This document shows, one piece after another, positions 1 to 9,200 of a stretch of 64,000 bases of DNA. Below the pieces are notes generated by a model, which searched no databases, was not told the DNA's origin, and was given only the letters and a program-made list of their open reading frames with translations. A program made the translations under genes and the position numbers. The stretch is from Solibacillus ferritrahens (GTDB lineage Bacteria > Bacillota > Bacilli > Bacillales_A > Planococcaceae). Every line of letters starts with the position of its first letter. Positions within the stretch are counted from its first letter, which is position 1. The stretch is taken from assembly GCF_037027585.1 (NCBI RefSeq), contig NZ_JAXCLE010000002.1, positions 124,001 to 188,000 of the forward strand, in the 5' to 3' direction.

Positions 1-1
1 A

Positions 2-283
2 AAAATAACTGAGTTAGTCCGAACAGTTCGTGGTACTCGCTCTTATGGATCTGCTGCGATGGAAATAGCTTTTGTCGTAAGTGGAAAGCTGGATGCTTAT
101 ATTTCAATGCGTTTAGCACCATGGGATATTGGTGGCGGGGTCATTATTGCTAAAGAAGTAGGAGCTATTGCAACAAACTTTAATGGGAAAAATTTCGATT
201 TCTTATCAATGGATACATTTTTAATTGCGAATCCTTCTATCCATCAGTTAATTTTAGACAAATATATTGAAGAAAAAAAATAA
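2..283 (+). CDS. suhB: Inositol monophosphatase family protein, C-terminal part
   Basis: The reading frame is open from the window edge, so only the last 93 residues are present. The fragment holds the C-terminal signature of the Mg-dependent inositol monophosphatase/SuhB family: an RTRSYGSAAM stretch, then the APWDIGGG motif, whose Asp is a metal ligand in this family. Family members dephosphorylate inositol phosphates or related sugar phosphates in the cytosol. The position upstream of ylaF and typA matches the yktC (suhB-like) gene of Bacillus subtilis. The gene runs into a hairpin shared with the convergent ylaF. Substrate cannot be told from the fragment. Confidence 0.9.
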   Translation, partial: KITELVRTVRGTRSYGSAAMEIAFVVSGKLDAYISMRLAPWDIGGGVIIAKEVGAIATNFNGKNFDFLSMDTFLIANPSIHQLILDKYIEEKK

Positions 284-314
284 AAACTTCGGTGCGTATA
301 CGCACCGAAGTTTT
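283..314. terminator. Bidirectional terminator between suhB and ylaF
   Basis: A perfect 14-bp inverted repeat (283-296 and 301-314) with a TATA loop has A-rich and T-rich flanks, so it can terminate transcription from both convergent genes. Confidence 0.9.
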
Positions 315-321
315 ATGCATT

Positions 322-537
322 TTAGAGTAAGCCTTGGTCTCTAAATTTACGTTTCGTTTTAAATGCCATTCCAAAGATTGCACACATAACGACAACCCCT
401 ACAACAACACCAATCCAACCTATCGTTTCATATTTATCGCCAATCATAAATACAAGTGAAAAGGCAAATCCAATACTGATCATTGATAGAATCGCTGCCA
501 ATGCATAAATAAACATTACAAATTTTGCTTTATTCAT
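322..537 (-). CDS. ylaF: YlaF-like small membrane protein (DUF5325)
   Basis: This 71-residue protein has two predicted membrane segments (about residues 5-30 and 38-58) and a basic C-terminal tail containing KTKRK. Size, topology and position just before typA match Bacillus YlaF, a DUF5325 protein with no assigned function. A GGAGG ribosome site lies about 10 bases before the ATG. It is transcribed towards the suhB-like gene and shares its terminator. Confidence 0.8.
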   Translation of the reverse strand: MNKAKFVMFIYALAAILSMISIGFAFSLVFMIGDKYETIGWIGVVVGVVVMCAIFGMAFKTKRKFRDQGLL

Positions 538-616
538 ATTTCCTGCCTCCGGACATCTTTTATATGTGACTAAAAAATGATATTAATTATTGTGAAAAGA
601 CATTTAATCTTTCATG

Positions 617-625
617 TGCTATAAT
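617..625 (+). promoter_or_regulatory. Extended -10 promoter of typA
   Basis: TGC followed directly by TATAAT (620-625), about 40 bases before the typA start. No good -35 at the right spacing is seen, which fits an extended -10 sigma-A promoter. Confidence 0.6.
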
Positions 626-666
626 ATCACAGTTAAACAATTGAAAAAAGAATATGGAGTGGAATA

Positions 667-2517
667 ATGACAAATTTACGTCAAGATATTCGTAATATCG
701 CAATTATAGCTCACGTTGACCATGGTAAAACAACGTTAGTAGACCAATTATTAAAGCAATCAGGTACTTTCCGTTCAAATGAACGTGTAGAAGAACGTGC
801 AATGGACTCTGGTGATATAGAGCGTGAACGTGGGATTACGATTTTAGCTAAAAATACAGCAGTAGATTATAACGGTACTCGTATCAACATCCTTGATACG
901 CCTGGACACGCAGACTTCGGTGGAGAAGTTGAACGTATCTTAAAAATGGTAGATGGCGTTTGTTTAGTTGTCGATGCGTATGAGGGTTGTATGCCTCAAA
1001 CACGTTTTGTATTAAAGAAAGCATTAGAACAACGTTTAACACCAATCGTTGTAGTAAACAAAGTAGATAAAGATTCAGCTCGCCCACTTGAAGTAGTAGA
1101 CGAAGTATTAGAATTATTAATCGAGCTAGGTGCAGATGAAGATCAATTAGATTTCCCAGTTGTTTATGCTTCTGGTGTAAATGGTACAGCATCTTTAGAT
1201 CCAGACCCAGCAAACCAAGAAGAAAACATGACTTGCTTATTCGAGAAAATTATTGAAGCAATCCCAGCACCAATTGATAACTCAGAAGATCCATTACAAT
1301 TCCAAGTAGCATTACTTGACTATAATGACTTCGTTGGTCGTATCGGTATCGGTCGCGTATTCCGCGGTAGAATTTCTGTAGGTCAACAAGTTTCTCTTAT
1401 GAAATTAGACGGTACAGTGAAAAACTTCCGTGTAACAAAAATCTTTGGTTTCTTCGGTCTTAAACGTGAAGAAATCCAAACAGCTATTGCTGGTGACTTA
1501 ATCGCGGTTTCAGGAATGGAAGACATCAACGTTGGTGAAACAGTTTGTCCAATTGATCATCAAGAAGCGTTAGTACCATTACGTATTGATGAGCCAACAT
1601 TACAAATGACATTCTTAGTAAACAACTCACCATTCGCAGGTCGCGAAGGGAAATGGGTAACTTCTCGTAAAATTGAGGAACGTTTACTTGCACAATTACA
1701 AACTGACGTATCTCTACGTGTAGAAGATACAGAATCTCCGGATGCTTGGACAGTTTCTGGTCGTGGTGAGCTTCACTTATCAATCTTAATCGAAAATATG
1801 CGTCGTGAAGGTTTCGAATTACAAGTGTCTAAACCACAAGTAATCATCCGTAACATCGATGGCGTGAAGTCTGAGCCAATCGAGCGCGTTCAAATCGATG
1901 TACCTGAGGATTCTGTAGGTTCGATCATCGAATCAATCGGTACTCGTAAAGGTGAAATGTTAGATATGGTAAACAACGGATCAGGACAAGTACGTTTAAT
2001 CTTTAACGTACCAGCACGAGGTTTAATCGGTTACACAACTGAGTTCATGTCAATCACAAAAGGTTTCGGTATGATGAACCATACATTCGATCACTACGCT
2101 CCAGTAGTAGCAGGTAAAGTTGGCGGCCGTCACCAAGGTGTATTAGTATCTATGGAAAACGGTAAAGCAACAACTTACGGTATGATGGGTGTAGAAGATC
2201 GTGGTACATTATTCATCGAGCCAGGTACTGAAGTATACGAAGGTATGATCGTTGGTGAAAATACACGTGATTCTGATATTACTGTTAACATTACAAAACA
2301 AAAACAAAAAACAAATATCCGTTCGGCAAACAAAGACCAAACGAATGTTATTAAAAAGCCTCGTATTTTATCACTTGAAGAAGCATTAGAATACTTAGGT
2401 GATGACGAGTATTTAGAAGTAACACCAGAATCAATTCGTTTACGTAAACAGATTCTTGATAAAGGCGAACGTGAACGCGTTGCTAAAAAGAAAAAGAACG
2501 CTGAGTTAGAAGCTTAA
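667..2517 (+). CDS. typA: Ribosome-binding GTPase TypA/BipA
   Basis: A translational GTPase of 616 residues, the usual family length. The P-loop AHVDHGKTT is at residues 15-23, followed by the DTPGHADFGGE switch II motif and the NKVDKD guanine-specificity motif. Domain II, EF-G-like domains III and V, and the BipA C-terminal domain follow. TypA acts on the ribosome and is needed for 50S assembly or growth under stress and cold in several bacteria. The ATG follows a GGAGTGG ribosome site. The gene is monocistronic or continues into ylaH 23 bases downstream, as in B. subtilis (ylaG-ylaH). Confidence 0.98.
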   Translation: MTNLRQDIRNIAIIAHVDHGKTTLVDQLLKQSGTFRSNERVEERAMDSGDIERERGITILAKNTAVDYNGTRINILDTPGHADFGGEVERILKMVDGVCLVVDAYEGCMPQTRFVLKKALEQRLTPIVVVNKVDKDSARPLEVVDEVLELLIELGADEDQLDFPVVYASGVNGTASLDPDPANQEENMTCLFEKIIEAIPAPIDNSEDPLQFQVALLDYNDFVGRIGIGRVFRGRISVGQQVSLMKLDGTVKNFRVTKIFGFFGLKREEIQTAIAGDLIAVSGMEDINVGETVCPIDHQEALVPLRIDEPTLQMTFLVNNSPFAGREGKWVTSRKIEERLLAQLQTDVSLRVEDTESPDAWTVSGRGELHLSILIENMRREGFELQVSKPQVIIRNIDGVKSEPIERVQIDVPEDSVGSIIESIGTRKGEMLDMVNNGSGQVRLIFNVPARGLIGYTTEFMSITKGFGMMNHTFDHYAPVVAGKVGGRHQGVLVSMENGKATTYGMMGVEDRGTLFIEPGTEVYEGMIVGENTRDSDITVNITKQKQKTNIRSANKDQTNVIKKPRILSLEEALEYLGDDEYLEVTPESIRLRKQILDKGERERVAKKKKNAELEA

Positions 2518-2540
2518 TTGGCGTCAATAAGGAAAGGTGA

Positions 2541-2930
2541 ATGATGTTGGCTGTGTTAAGTAGCTATTTTGATTTAGTATTACTAGCATCTATATCTAGT
2601 AGTGAAAATGAATATGTCTTTAATCGTATGTCAGGGATTACAAGTTATTTATACCAAAATTTACCAAACTACGACATGGCTGGTTATGTAACATTTATTC
2701 TCGTGTTCCTTATGTCGGCAATAGTTTACAAACTAGGGTTTGCGAAAAAACTAACATTAGGAAGAAATATTGTTATCTATGCGTTCCTATTTATCGGATG
2801 TATGATATTAACTTTTCTAGCGTTATTCCTACCGATGATTGAAGGTTTAATTGTCGCTGCGTTGATTCTAATTGTTTATAAATCACGTTTATGGCGAGAA
2901 AAACGAGAAGAAGCGAAGCAGGCAAACTAA
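2541..2930 (+). CDS. ylaH: YlaH-like membrane protein
   Basis: This 129-residue protein has three hydrophobic segments (about residues 45-65, 75-95 and 98-112) and a charged C-terminal tail. The conserved block around VYKLGFAKKLTL and the terminal ALILIVYKSRLW are characteristic of the YlaH family. Its place directly after typA is the same as in B. subtilis. Function is unknown. A GGAAAGGTG ribosome site precedes two adjacent ATG codons; the first is used here, the second (2544) is equally possible. Confidence 0.85.
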   Translation: MMLAVLSSYFDLVLLASISSSENEYVFNRMSGITSYLYQNLPNYDMAGYVTFILVFLMSAIVYKLGFAKKLTLGRNIVIYAFLFIGCMILTFLALFLPMIEGLIVAALILIVYKSRLWREKREEAKQAN

Positions 2931-2936
2931 TACTTT

Positions 2937-2975
2937 TAAAGAGGTGTGTTAATTTAACACACCTCTTTATTTTTA
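2937..2975 (+). terminator. Rho-independent terminator after ylaH
   Basis: A 16-bp inverted repeat (2937-2952 and 2954-2969) followed by a T-rich run. It closes the typA-ylaH unit. Confidence 0.88.
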
Positions 2976-2986
2976 AGTGTGTTTAT

Positions 2987-3016
2987 TTGAAACCGCTTCA
3001 ATGGAAACGTTATAAT
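2987..3016 (+). promoter_or_regulatory. Sigma-A-type promoter of the exported protein gene
   Basis: TTGAAA at 2987-2992 and TATAAT at 3011-3016 with an 18-base spacer, about 40 bases before the ATG at 3058. Confidence 0.7.
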
Positions 3017-3057
3017 TCATTAATGGGGATAATAAATTAAATGGAGTAGAGAATAAA

Positions 3058-3696
3058 ATGAATTTTACTAAAAAACAAGTCATTATAACAGTCGCTTTAG
3101 CGCTAGTTATCATATCTTGCATTATCTTCGTTCCCGCTGTTCTAACAGCAAAAAACGAAGATAATGCAGCGGCAGAATTAAGCAATATTTACAATGATCA
3201 ATTTGTCGTAACAAAATCGACAGCACCTGCAATTGGTGATGATTTTGAAATTACTGTCCAGTCGGAAAAGACAAATGCAGTGTATGATTTTGAAGTAAAA
3301 GACGGTGAATATTTTGGTGAATACTTTGCTGAAAATGTTAACATACAAGTTAACGAAATGATTCAACCAATTGTTGGAGAAGATATTTTAGTTATGTCCA
3401 ATGTATTCCAGGATGGCTTGAAAGAAGAAGCGACTTTGGAAGAAGTAAATGTCGAAAAAGCTACGGTTCATTTAGTGGTGGATGAAGATATTTCAGAAGA
3501 TACAGCCAAGAAAATTGCCGATACATTAAAAGCTCAATTTGGGGAAATCGCAGTTACGGTAGAAGCTTATGTTGTAGATGAAGAACGTGTATTTGAAGGG
3601 GTAAAAACAGAAGTAATCAATTTTTTCCAACTAAGCAAAATCAATGCACAAAGCTTTGTTGACTTCAAGTTCCACAATCAGTCATTTCAATTTTAA
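3058..3696 (+). CDS. Unrecognised membrane-anchored extracytoplasmic protein
   Basis: I do not recognise a family. The 212-residue product starts with a short basic segment and one strong hydrophobic helix (about residues 8-31), so it is probably a signal-anchored protein facing outwards. The remainder is acidic, rich in Val, Glu and Asp, and looks like alternating strands and helices. There is no lipobox and no later cysteine. It has its own promoter and is bounded by strong terminators, so it is an independent unit inserted between ylaH and ylaI relative to B. subtilis. Confidence 0.75.
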   Translation: MNFTKKQVIITVALALVIISCIIFVPAVLTAKNEDNAAAELSNIYNDQFVVTKSTAPAIGDDFEITVQSEKTNAVYDFEVKDGEYFGEYFAENVNIQVNEMIQPIVGEDILVMSNVFQDGLKEEATLEEVNVEKATVHLVVDEDISEDTAKKIADTLKAQFGEIAVTVEAYVVDEERVFEGVKTEVINFFQLSKINAQSFVDFKFHNQSFQF

Positions 3697-3742
3697 TTAA
3701 TGCAGATGTTATGTATGTCTAACTGAAATTAATAAGAATAAG

Positions 3743-3786
3743 AAAAAATATCAATTTTCTCATGGGAGAGAAAATTGATATTTTTT
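3743..3786. terminator. Bidirectional terminator between convergent genes
   Basis: A perfect 19-bp inverted repeat (3743-3761 and 3768-3786) with A-tract and T-tract ends, serving the exported-protein gene and the convergent ylaI. Confidence 0.92.
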
Positions 3787-3804
3787 GTTTTTGTTCCCGA
3801 CTCT

Positions 3805-4008
3805 TTAAAATTCTTCATCAAATTTAGACGATGTTCTGAAGAAGCGGAAATTTCCTGTTTCAATACGTTTCTGCGTATTATCTGTGATGCGTTCTGAGCA
3901 CGATGGACACATAAACGTATGAATTGGGCGATTTCGCAATTTTTTTGCTAAAGGTAGATCGTTTGGCAAATCATGTAGTGTATCACAAATGACACATTTT
4001 ACACGCAT
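3805..4008 (-). CDS. ylaI: YlaI-like zinc-ribbon protein (DUF2197)
   Basis: This 67-residue protein carries two CxxC pairs (C5/C8 and C34/C37) that form a zinc ribbon. The stretch AKKLRNRPIHTFMC is the hallmark of the YlaI family. Function is unknown; the small zinc ribbon suggests a nucleic-acid or protein contact. A GAGGA ribosome site lies 5' of the ATG. It follows the unrecognised gene at 4021-4521 by 12 bases on the same strand, so the two are probably cotranscribed. Confidence 0.88.
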   Translation of the reverse strand: MRVKCVICDTLHDLPNDLPLAKKLRNRPIHTFMCPSCSERITDNTQKRIETGNFRFFRTSSKFDEEF

Positions 4009-4020
4009 GACGAATTCCTC

Positions 4021-4521
4021 CTATTGAATACGAATCGCACGCACATTTTTTATTGGATTTTCCACATTTGAACCGTCTGCAAAAAGTACATGTACTGGAC
4101 CGTCCTCTACAAGCGGTTTACCATCTTGGCTAAATTTAAAAATAAAGTTTTCAGCCTGTTGCAGTGGGAATACAAACTCTTCATCTGTCGTACATTCGAA
4201 AACGACTTCGTTTGCACCATCTATAATTTGTGCATTATTTAAAAACGGCTTAATTTCCATTCCGAATGTTCCTGTAAGCATACCTTTTCGATCAAATTTA
4301 CGCTCTGTTTTTAAAGTCGGCGGAAATACAGCACCTTCCATTATCTCGCGTGACCAGTGTGCACCCATATCACGTAAGTACTTTTCATTATCTTCTTCAA
4401 CTTTTTCCGAAACAAAATACGTTTTCAGATTAAGTTTACGATCATCAAAAATCCATACGGTAGGGTCTAACGTCAATTGGAATTTGACCGCGCCTTTTAT
4501 AGGAATGATTGTTTCGACCAT
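4021..4521 (-). CDS. Unrecognised conserved-looking cytosolic protein
   Basis: A soluble 166-residue protein with no signal peptide or membrane helix. It opens with a beta-rich half (VKFQLTLDPTVWIFDDRKL) and contains the phrase MGAHWSREIMEGAVFPPTLK in the middle. The C-terminal third is beta-rich, with FKFSQDGKPL and VHVLFADGS. I cannot name the family. An AGGGGGGAC ribosome site precedes the ATG, and the gene probably forms a two-gene operon with ylaI. B. subtilis has ylaJ, ylaK, ylaL and ylaM between ylaI and ylaN; here this single gene occupies that interval. Confidence 0.8.
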   Translation of the reverse strand: MVETIIPIKGAVKFQLTLDPTVWIFDDRKLNLKTYFVSEKVEEDNEKYLRDMGAHWSREIMEGAVFPPTLKTERKFDRKGMLTGTFGMEIKPFLNNAQIIDGANEVVFECTTDEEFVFPLQQAENFIFKFSQDGKPLVEDGPVHVLFADGSNVENPIKNVRAIRIQ

Positions 4522-4692
4522 TTGTAAGTCCCCCCTAAACTATTTTCCTTCATCATTATAACGCTATTCCCGGTAGAAAGAAATATAATTGAATTGAATG
4601 TAAATCATACAAAGACGCTTGCATTTTTGAATGTAAAAAGATACACTTTATTAAGATAGAATCGAAGAAATATCATAGATGGGGGCGTCCTC

Positions 4693-4974
4693 ATGGATAC
4701 GAAAGCACAAGCTTCCTTTCAGGAAAAAGCATTAGAGCTACTAACTGCGGATGCAGATAAAATTGCTCGATTAATTCGCGTACAAATGGATAATTTAACT
4801 ATGCCGTCTTGTCCGTTATATGAAGAAGTATTAGATACACAAATGTTTGGTTTATCACGTGAAATAGAATTTGCTGCAAGGCTTGGGCTAATTGAGCGTG
4901 AACAGGGAAAGAAAATTCTCGATTCTTTAGAGAAAGAGCTTTCTTTATTACATGATGCGTATACAGACAAATAA
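4693..4974 (+). CDS. ylaN: YlaN (UPF0358), small regulator linked to Fur
   Basis: A 93-residue all-helical protein matching the YlaN/UPF0358 family along its length, with the conserved LYEEVLDTQMFGLSREIEFA core. In B. subtilis and Staphylococcus aureus YlaN has been reported to bind ferrous iron and to relieve Fur repression, and it becomes essential under iron limitation. A GGGGGCG ribosome site precedes the ATG. It lies immediately upstream of ftsW as in B. subtilis, but a strong hairpin separates the two. Confidence 0.93.
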   Translation: MDTKAQASFQEKALELLTADADKIARLIRVQMDNLTMPSCPLYEEVLDTQMFGLSREIEFAARLGLIEREQGKKILDSLEKELSLLHDAYTDK

Positions 4975-4977
4975 AAG

Positions 4978-5015
4978 AAAACTCAAACGCTACATTGCGG
5001 TTTGAGTTTTTTTTT
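4978..5015 (+). terminator. Terminator/attenuator between ylaN and ftsW
   Basis: An 11-bp inverted repeat (4978-4988 and 5000-5010) followed by nine or more T residues, ending about 20 bases before the ftsW ATG. It would end most ylaN transcripts, so ftsW expression depends on readthrough or an unseen promoter. Confidence 0.85.
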
Positions 5016-5034
5016 CAAAGAAGAGGTTTATAAC

Positions 5035-6207
5035 ATGAAACATTACTTTAAAAATTATTTTCGCAATTTCGATTACAGTCTGTTGTTTGTTTATATTCTA
5101 TTAATGTTATTTGGACTTGTTATGATTTATAGTTCGAGTATTTGGATTTCTATTATTCAATATGATGCAAATCCGAATTTTTATTATAATCGCCAGCTCG
5201 TCAATATAATTTTAGCGTTAATTTTGTTTACGGTCGCTGTCATTACGCCTTATAAAAGATTATCAAGCAAAACAATTTTAGGCGTACTCCTTGCTGTTAT
5301 GTTTATACTAGAGTTATGGCTTATAGTTGCCGGTAAAAATATTAACGGATCAAAAAGTTGGATTAGCCTATTTGGCCTTATGAATTTCCAGCCATCCGAA
5401 TTTGCAAAGCTCTTTATTATAGTATTCTTTGCGGGTACATTTTATCGTAAAAGCGTGAATCGTGGTTCAATGCAGCTACTAACATTTGATGATGTGTCGT
5501 ATCCTTTGGGCATGTGGCTATTTATCGTTCTTGTTGTTGGATTTGAAACAGATCTAGGCGCACTGGTTATCATTGTTGCCATTGCACTGGTCGTTGTTAT
5601 TACGAGCGGACTTAAGGGTAAAACGCTCGGCAGAATTTTTGGATTATTATCGGCATTGGGTGTTGTCGGAATGATTGGGATTTTAATATTTAAATGGGAT
5701 ACGGTTTTTAATGCGAGTCGTAGAGGCCGTATTACTTCCTTTTTGGACCCTTTCAGCGATCCGCTCAATTCGGGGTATCATGTTGTGAACGGCTATTACG
5801 CAATAGGTGCAGGGGGCTTGGAAGGACGTGGGCTCGGACAATCGATTCAAAAGCTGGGATATGTACCAGAACCTCAAACTGACTTTATAATGGCAATTAT
5901 AGCCGAGGAATTGGGGATCTTGGGGGTATCAATTGTTATAATTGGATTAGGCTATATTGTTATGCGCGGTTACTATATCGCGATGTCAACGATGGATCCG
6001 CTTGCACGAATGTTAGCGGCGGGCATTTCTACATGGATTGGATTACAAACTTTTATTAATTTAGGTGGATTATCGGGACTTATCCCGTTAACCGGAGTAA
6101 CGCTTCCTTTTATTAGTTATGGCGGTACTTCTATATTATTGCTTTCAGTAGCAATGGGGATACTTATAAATGTCTCCACACATCACAAATTGGAAAAAAG
6201 AAAGTAA
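5035..6207 (+). CDS. ftsW: Septal peptidoglycan glycosyltransferase FtsW (SEDS family)
   Basis: A SEDS protein of 390 residues with about ten membrane helices. It shows the family signatures GSKSWISL, FQPSEFAKL, the DPFSDPLNSGYH loop, PEPQTDFIMAIIAEELG, and the C-terminal PLTGVTLPFISYGGTS. FtsW polymerises lipid II at the division septum with a class B PBP. The ATG at 5035 is chosen because AAGAAGAGG lies just before it; the longer TTG-started frame begins inside the ylaN terminator. Position between ylaN and pyc is the same as in B. subtilis. The second SEDS gene at 45.2 kb, in the dcw cluster, is the sporulation paralogue. Confidence 0.93.
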   Translation: MKHYFKNYFRNFDYSLLFVYILLMLFGLVMIYSSSIWISIIQYDANPNFYYNRQLVNIILALILFTVAVITPYKRLSSKTILGVLLAVMFILELWLIVAGKNINGSKSWISLFGLMNFQPSEFAKLFIIVFFAGTFYRKSVNRGSMQLLTFDDVSYPLGMWLFIVLVVGFETDLGALVIIVAIALVVVITSGLKGKTLGRIFGLLSALGVVGMIGILIFKWDTVFNASRRGRITSFLDPFSDPLNSGYHVVNGYYAIGAGGLEGRGLGQSIQKLGYVPEPQTDFIMAIIAEELGILGVSIVIIGLGYIVMRGYYIAMSTMDPLARMLAAGISTWIGLQTFINLGGLSGLIPLTGVTLPFISYGGTSILLLSVAMGILINVSTHHKLEKRK

Positions 6208-6224
6208 TTGGGGGATGAGGAGAA

Positions 6225-9200
6225 ATGAAGTCGATTAAAAAGATTCTAGTTGCAAACCGGGGCGAAATAGCCATTCGTATTTTACGAGCATGTAATGAAT
6301 TACATATTAAGACGGTAGCGATTTATTCACGTGAAGATAGTGGTTCATATCACCGTTATAAAGCGGATGAAGCTTATCTTGTCGGTATGGGGAAAAAGCC
6401 GATTGATGCATATTTGGATATTGAAAGCATCCTGAAAATTGCTAAAGATGCGAATGTGGATGCAATTCACCCAGGGTACGGATTTTTATCTGAAAATGTT
6501 GTTTTTGCAAGACGTTGTGAAGAAGAAGGCATTCAATTTATCGGTCCTACTTCGGCACACCTTGATATGTTTGGCGATAAAGTAAAAGCTCGTGAACAAG
6601 CAATTTTTGCTGATATTCCTGTTATCCCAGGTACAGATGGGCCTGTAGATAGTTTACAAGAAGTTGAGAAATTCAGTGAAAATTATGGTTTCCCAATTAT
6701 GATTAAAGCAGCTCTTGGCGGCGGTGGGCGTGGAATGCGTTTAGTAACCTCGAAAGAAGAGCTTCAATCGTCCTATGAACGAGCAAAATCAGAAGCAAAA
6801 GCAGCATTTGGCTCAGATGAAGTATACGTAGAAAAGGCAATTATTAAGCCGAAGCATATTGAAGTGCAAATTATCGGTGATACACACGGTAATATTGTGC
6901 ATTTATATGAGCGGGACTGCTCGATTCAACGACGACATCAAAAGGTTGTTGAAATCGCACCATCCAATTCAATTTCGGAGCAATTGCGCAACGAGATTTG
7001 TGAAGCAGCTGTTAAATTAATGAAAAATGTAAATTATATTAATGCAGGTACTGTGGAATTTTTAGTAGCGGATGATAAATTTTATTTCATCGAAGTAAAT
7101 CCGAGAATTCAAGTAGAACATACAATTACAGAAATGATTACCGGAATTGATATTGTACATGCTCAAATTAAAGTAGCAGAAGGGCGTAACCTGCACTCGA
7201 AGGAAGTTGGCGTACCTGCACAAAATAAAATTCCACTATTCGGATACGCAATCCAATCTCGTGTAACGACAGAAGATCCGGCAAACAATTTTATGCCAGA
7301 TACAGGTAAGTTGATGGTATATCGCTCAAGCGGTGGTTTTGGTGTACGTTTAGATGCTGGGAATGGTTTCCAAGGTGCTGTTGTAACACCATATTATGAT
7401 TCATTGTTGGTTAAGATTTCAACGTGGGGTATGACGTTTGAAGAAGCAGCAGCAAAAATGGACCGTAACTTGCGCGAGTTCCGTATTCGTGGAGTTAAGA
7501 CGAATATTCCGTTTTTAGGCAATGTAGTATTGCACAATAAATTTTTATCAGGCGAATTTGATACGAGCTTTATCGATACAACGCCTGAATTATTTGAATT
7601 CCCGGAACGCAAAGACCGTGGAACAAAACTATTAAACTATATCGGCAATGTAACATTGAATGGTTTCCCAGGTGTTGAGAAACGTACGAAGCCAATATTT
7701 GTACAGCCTGAAAAGCCGAAAGTGGATATTTTAATACCTTCAGCTTCTGGAACAAAGCAAATTTTGGATTCCCATGGCGCGGATGGACTAGTGAAATGGA
7801 TTAAAGAGCAGGAAGATGTACTTTTAACAGACACAACATTCCGCGATGCACATCAGTCGCTGCTTGCTACACGTGTGCGTTCACAGGATATGCTTGAAAT
7901 TGCGGATGAAACGTCACGTTTAATGCATAACTATTTCTCGCTTGAAATGTGGGGCGGTGCAACATTTGATGTAGCATATCGCTTCTTAAGCGAAAACCCA
8001 TGGGACCGGTTAGAAAAATTACGCAAAAAGGTTCCAAACGTTTTATTCCAAATGCTATTGCGTGGAGCAAATGCAGTCGGGTATACGAATTACCCGGATA
8101 ATCTAATCCGTGAATTTATTCAGGAGTCAGCAGCTTCTGGAGTGGACGTTTTCCGTATATTCGATTCACTAAACTGGATTAAGGGCATGGAAGTAGCAAT
8201 TGATGAAGTGCGTAATAGCGGAAAAGTTGCAGAAGCGGCGATTTGCTATACAGGAGATATTTTAGATGATTCCCGTGCAAAATATACAGTTCAATATTAT
8301 AAAGATATGGCAAAAGAGCTTGAAGCAACAGGTGCGCATATTTTAGCGATTAAAGATATGGCAGGTTTACTTAAACCACAAGCTGCATATCGCCTGATTT
8401 CAGAGCTTAAAGAATCTACAAGTCTACCAATACATTTGCACACACATGATACGAGCGGGAATGGAATTTATTTATATGCAAAAGCAATCGAAGCGGGCGT
8501 AGATATTATTGATACAGCCTTAGGTTCTATGGCTGGTTTAACATCACAGCCAAGTGCCAATTCCTTATACTATGCGATGAAAGGTTCAGAACGAAATGTA
8601 AGAGCCGATATTGAAAGCTTGGAAAAGCTATCATATTATTGGGAAGATGTACGTAAATACTACGTTGATTTTGAAAGCGGTATGAATGCACCACATTCTG
8701 AAATTTATGTACATGAAATGCCTGGTGGCCAATATAGTAATTTGCAGCAGCAAGCAAAAGCTGTAGGGCTAGGCGACCGTTGGGATGAAGTGAAATCGAT
8801 GTATTCTCGCGTAAATTTAATGTTTGGTGATATCGTAAAAGTAACGCCTTCTTCAAAAGTTGTTGGCGATATGGCATTATTTATGGTCCAAAATGAATTA
8901 ACAGAAGACAATATTGTTGAGCGTGGGCAAACAATCGACTTCCCTGAGTCTGTAATTGAATTTTTCCAAGGTTATTTAGGTCAGCCACATGGAGGATTCC
9001 CAAAGGAAATTCAGCAAGTTGTATTAAAAGACCGTACACCAATAACGGTGCGACCAGGAGAGCTATTGCCACCGGTTGATTTTGATAAATTGTCAGAGGA
9101 GTTAACAGAAAAGTTCGAACGTACACCATCCAAACAAGATGTACTGGCATATGCATTGTATCCGAAGGTGTTCGAGCAATATATGCAAGCGGTAGAATCA

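Noticed and set aside
884..1213. Minus-strand open frame inside typA
   Set aside because: It lies wholly within the conserved TypA coding sequence, has a Leu/His-rich shadow-type product and no ribosome site.
5002..5034. TTG start giving an 11-residue extension of FtsW
   Set aside because: It falls in the ylaN terminator T-run; the ATG at 5035 has the ribosome site.
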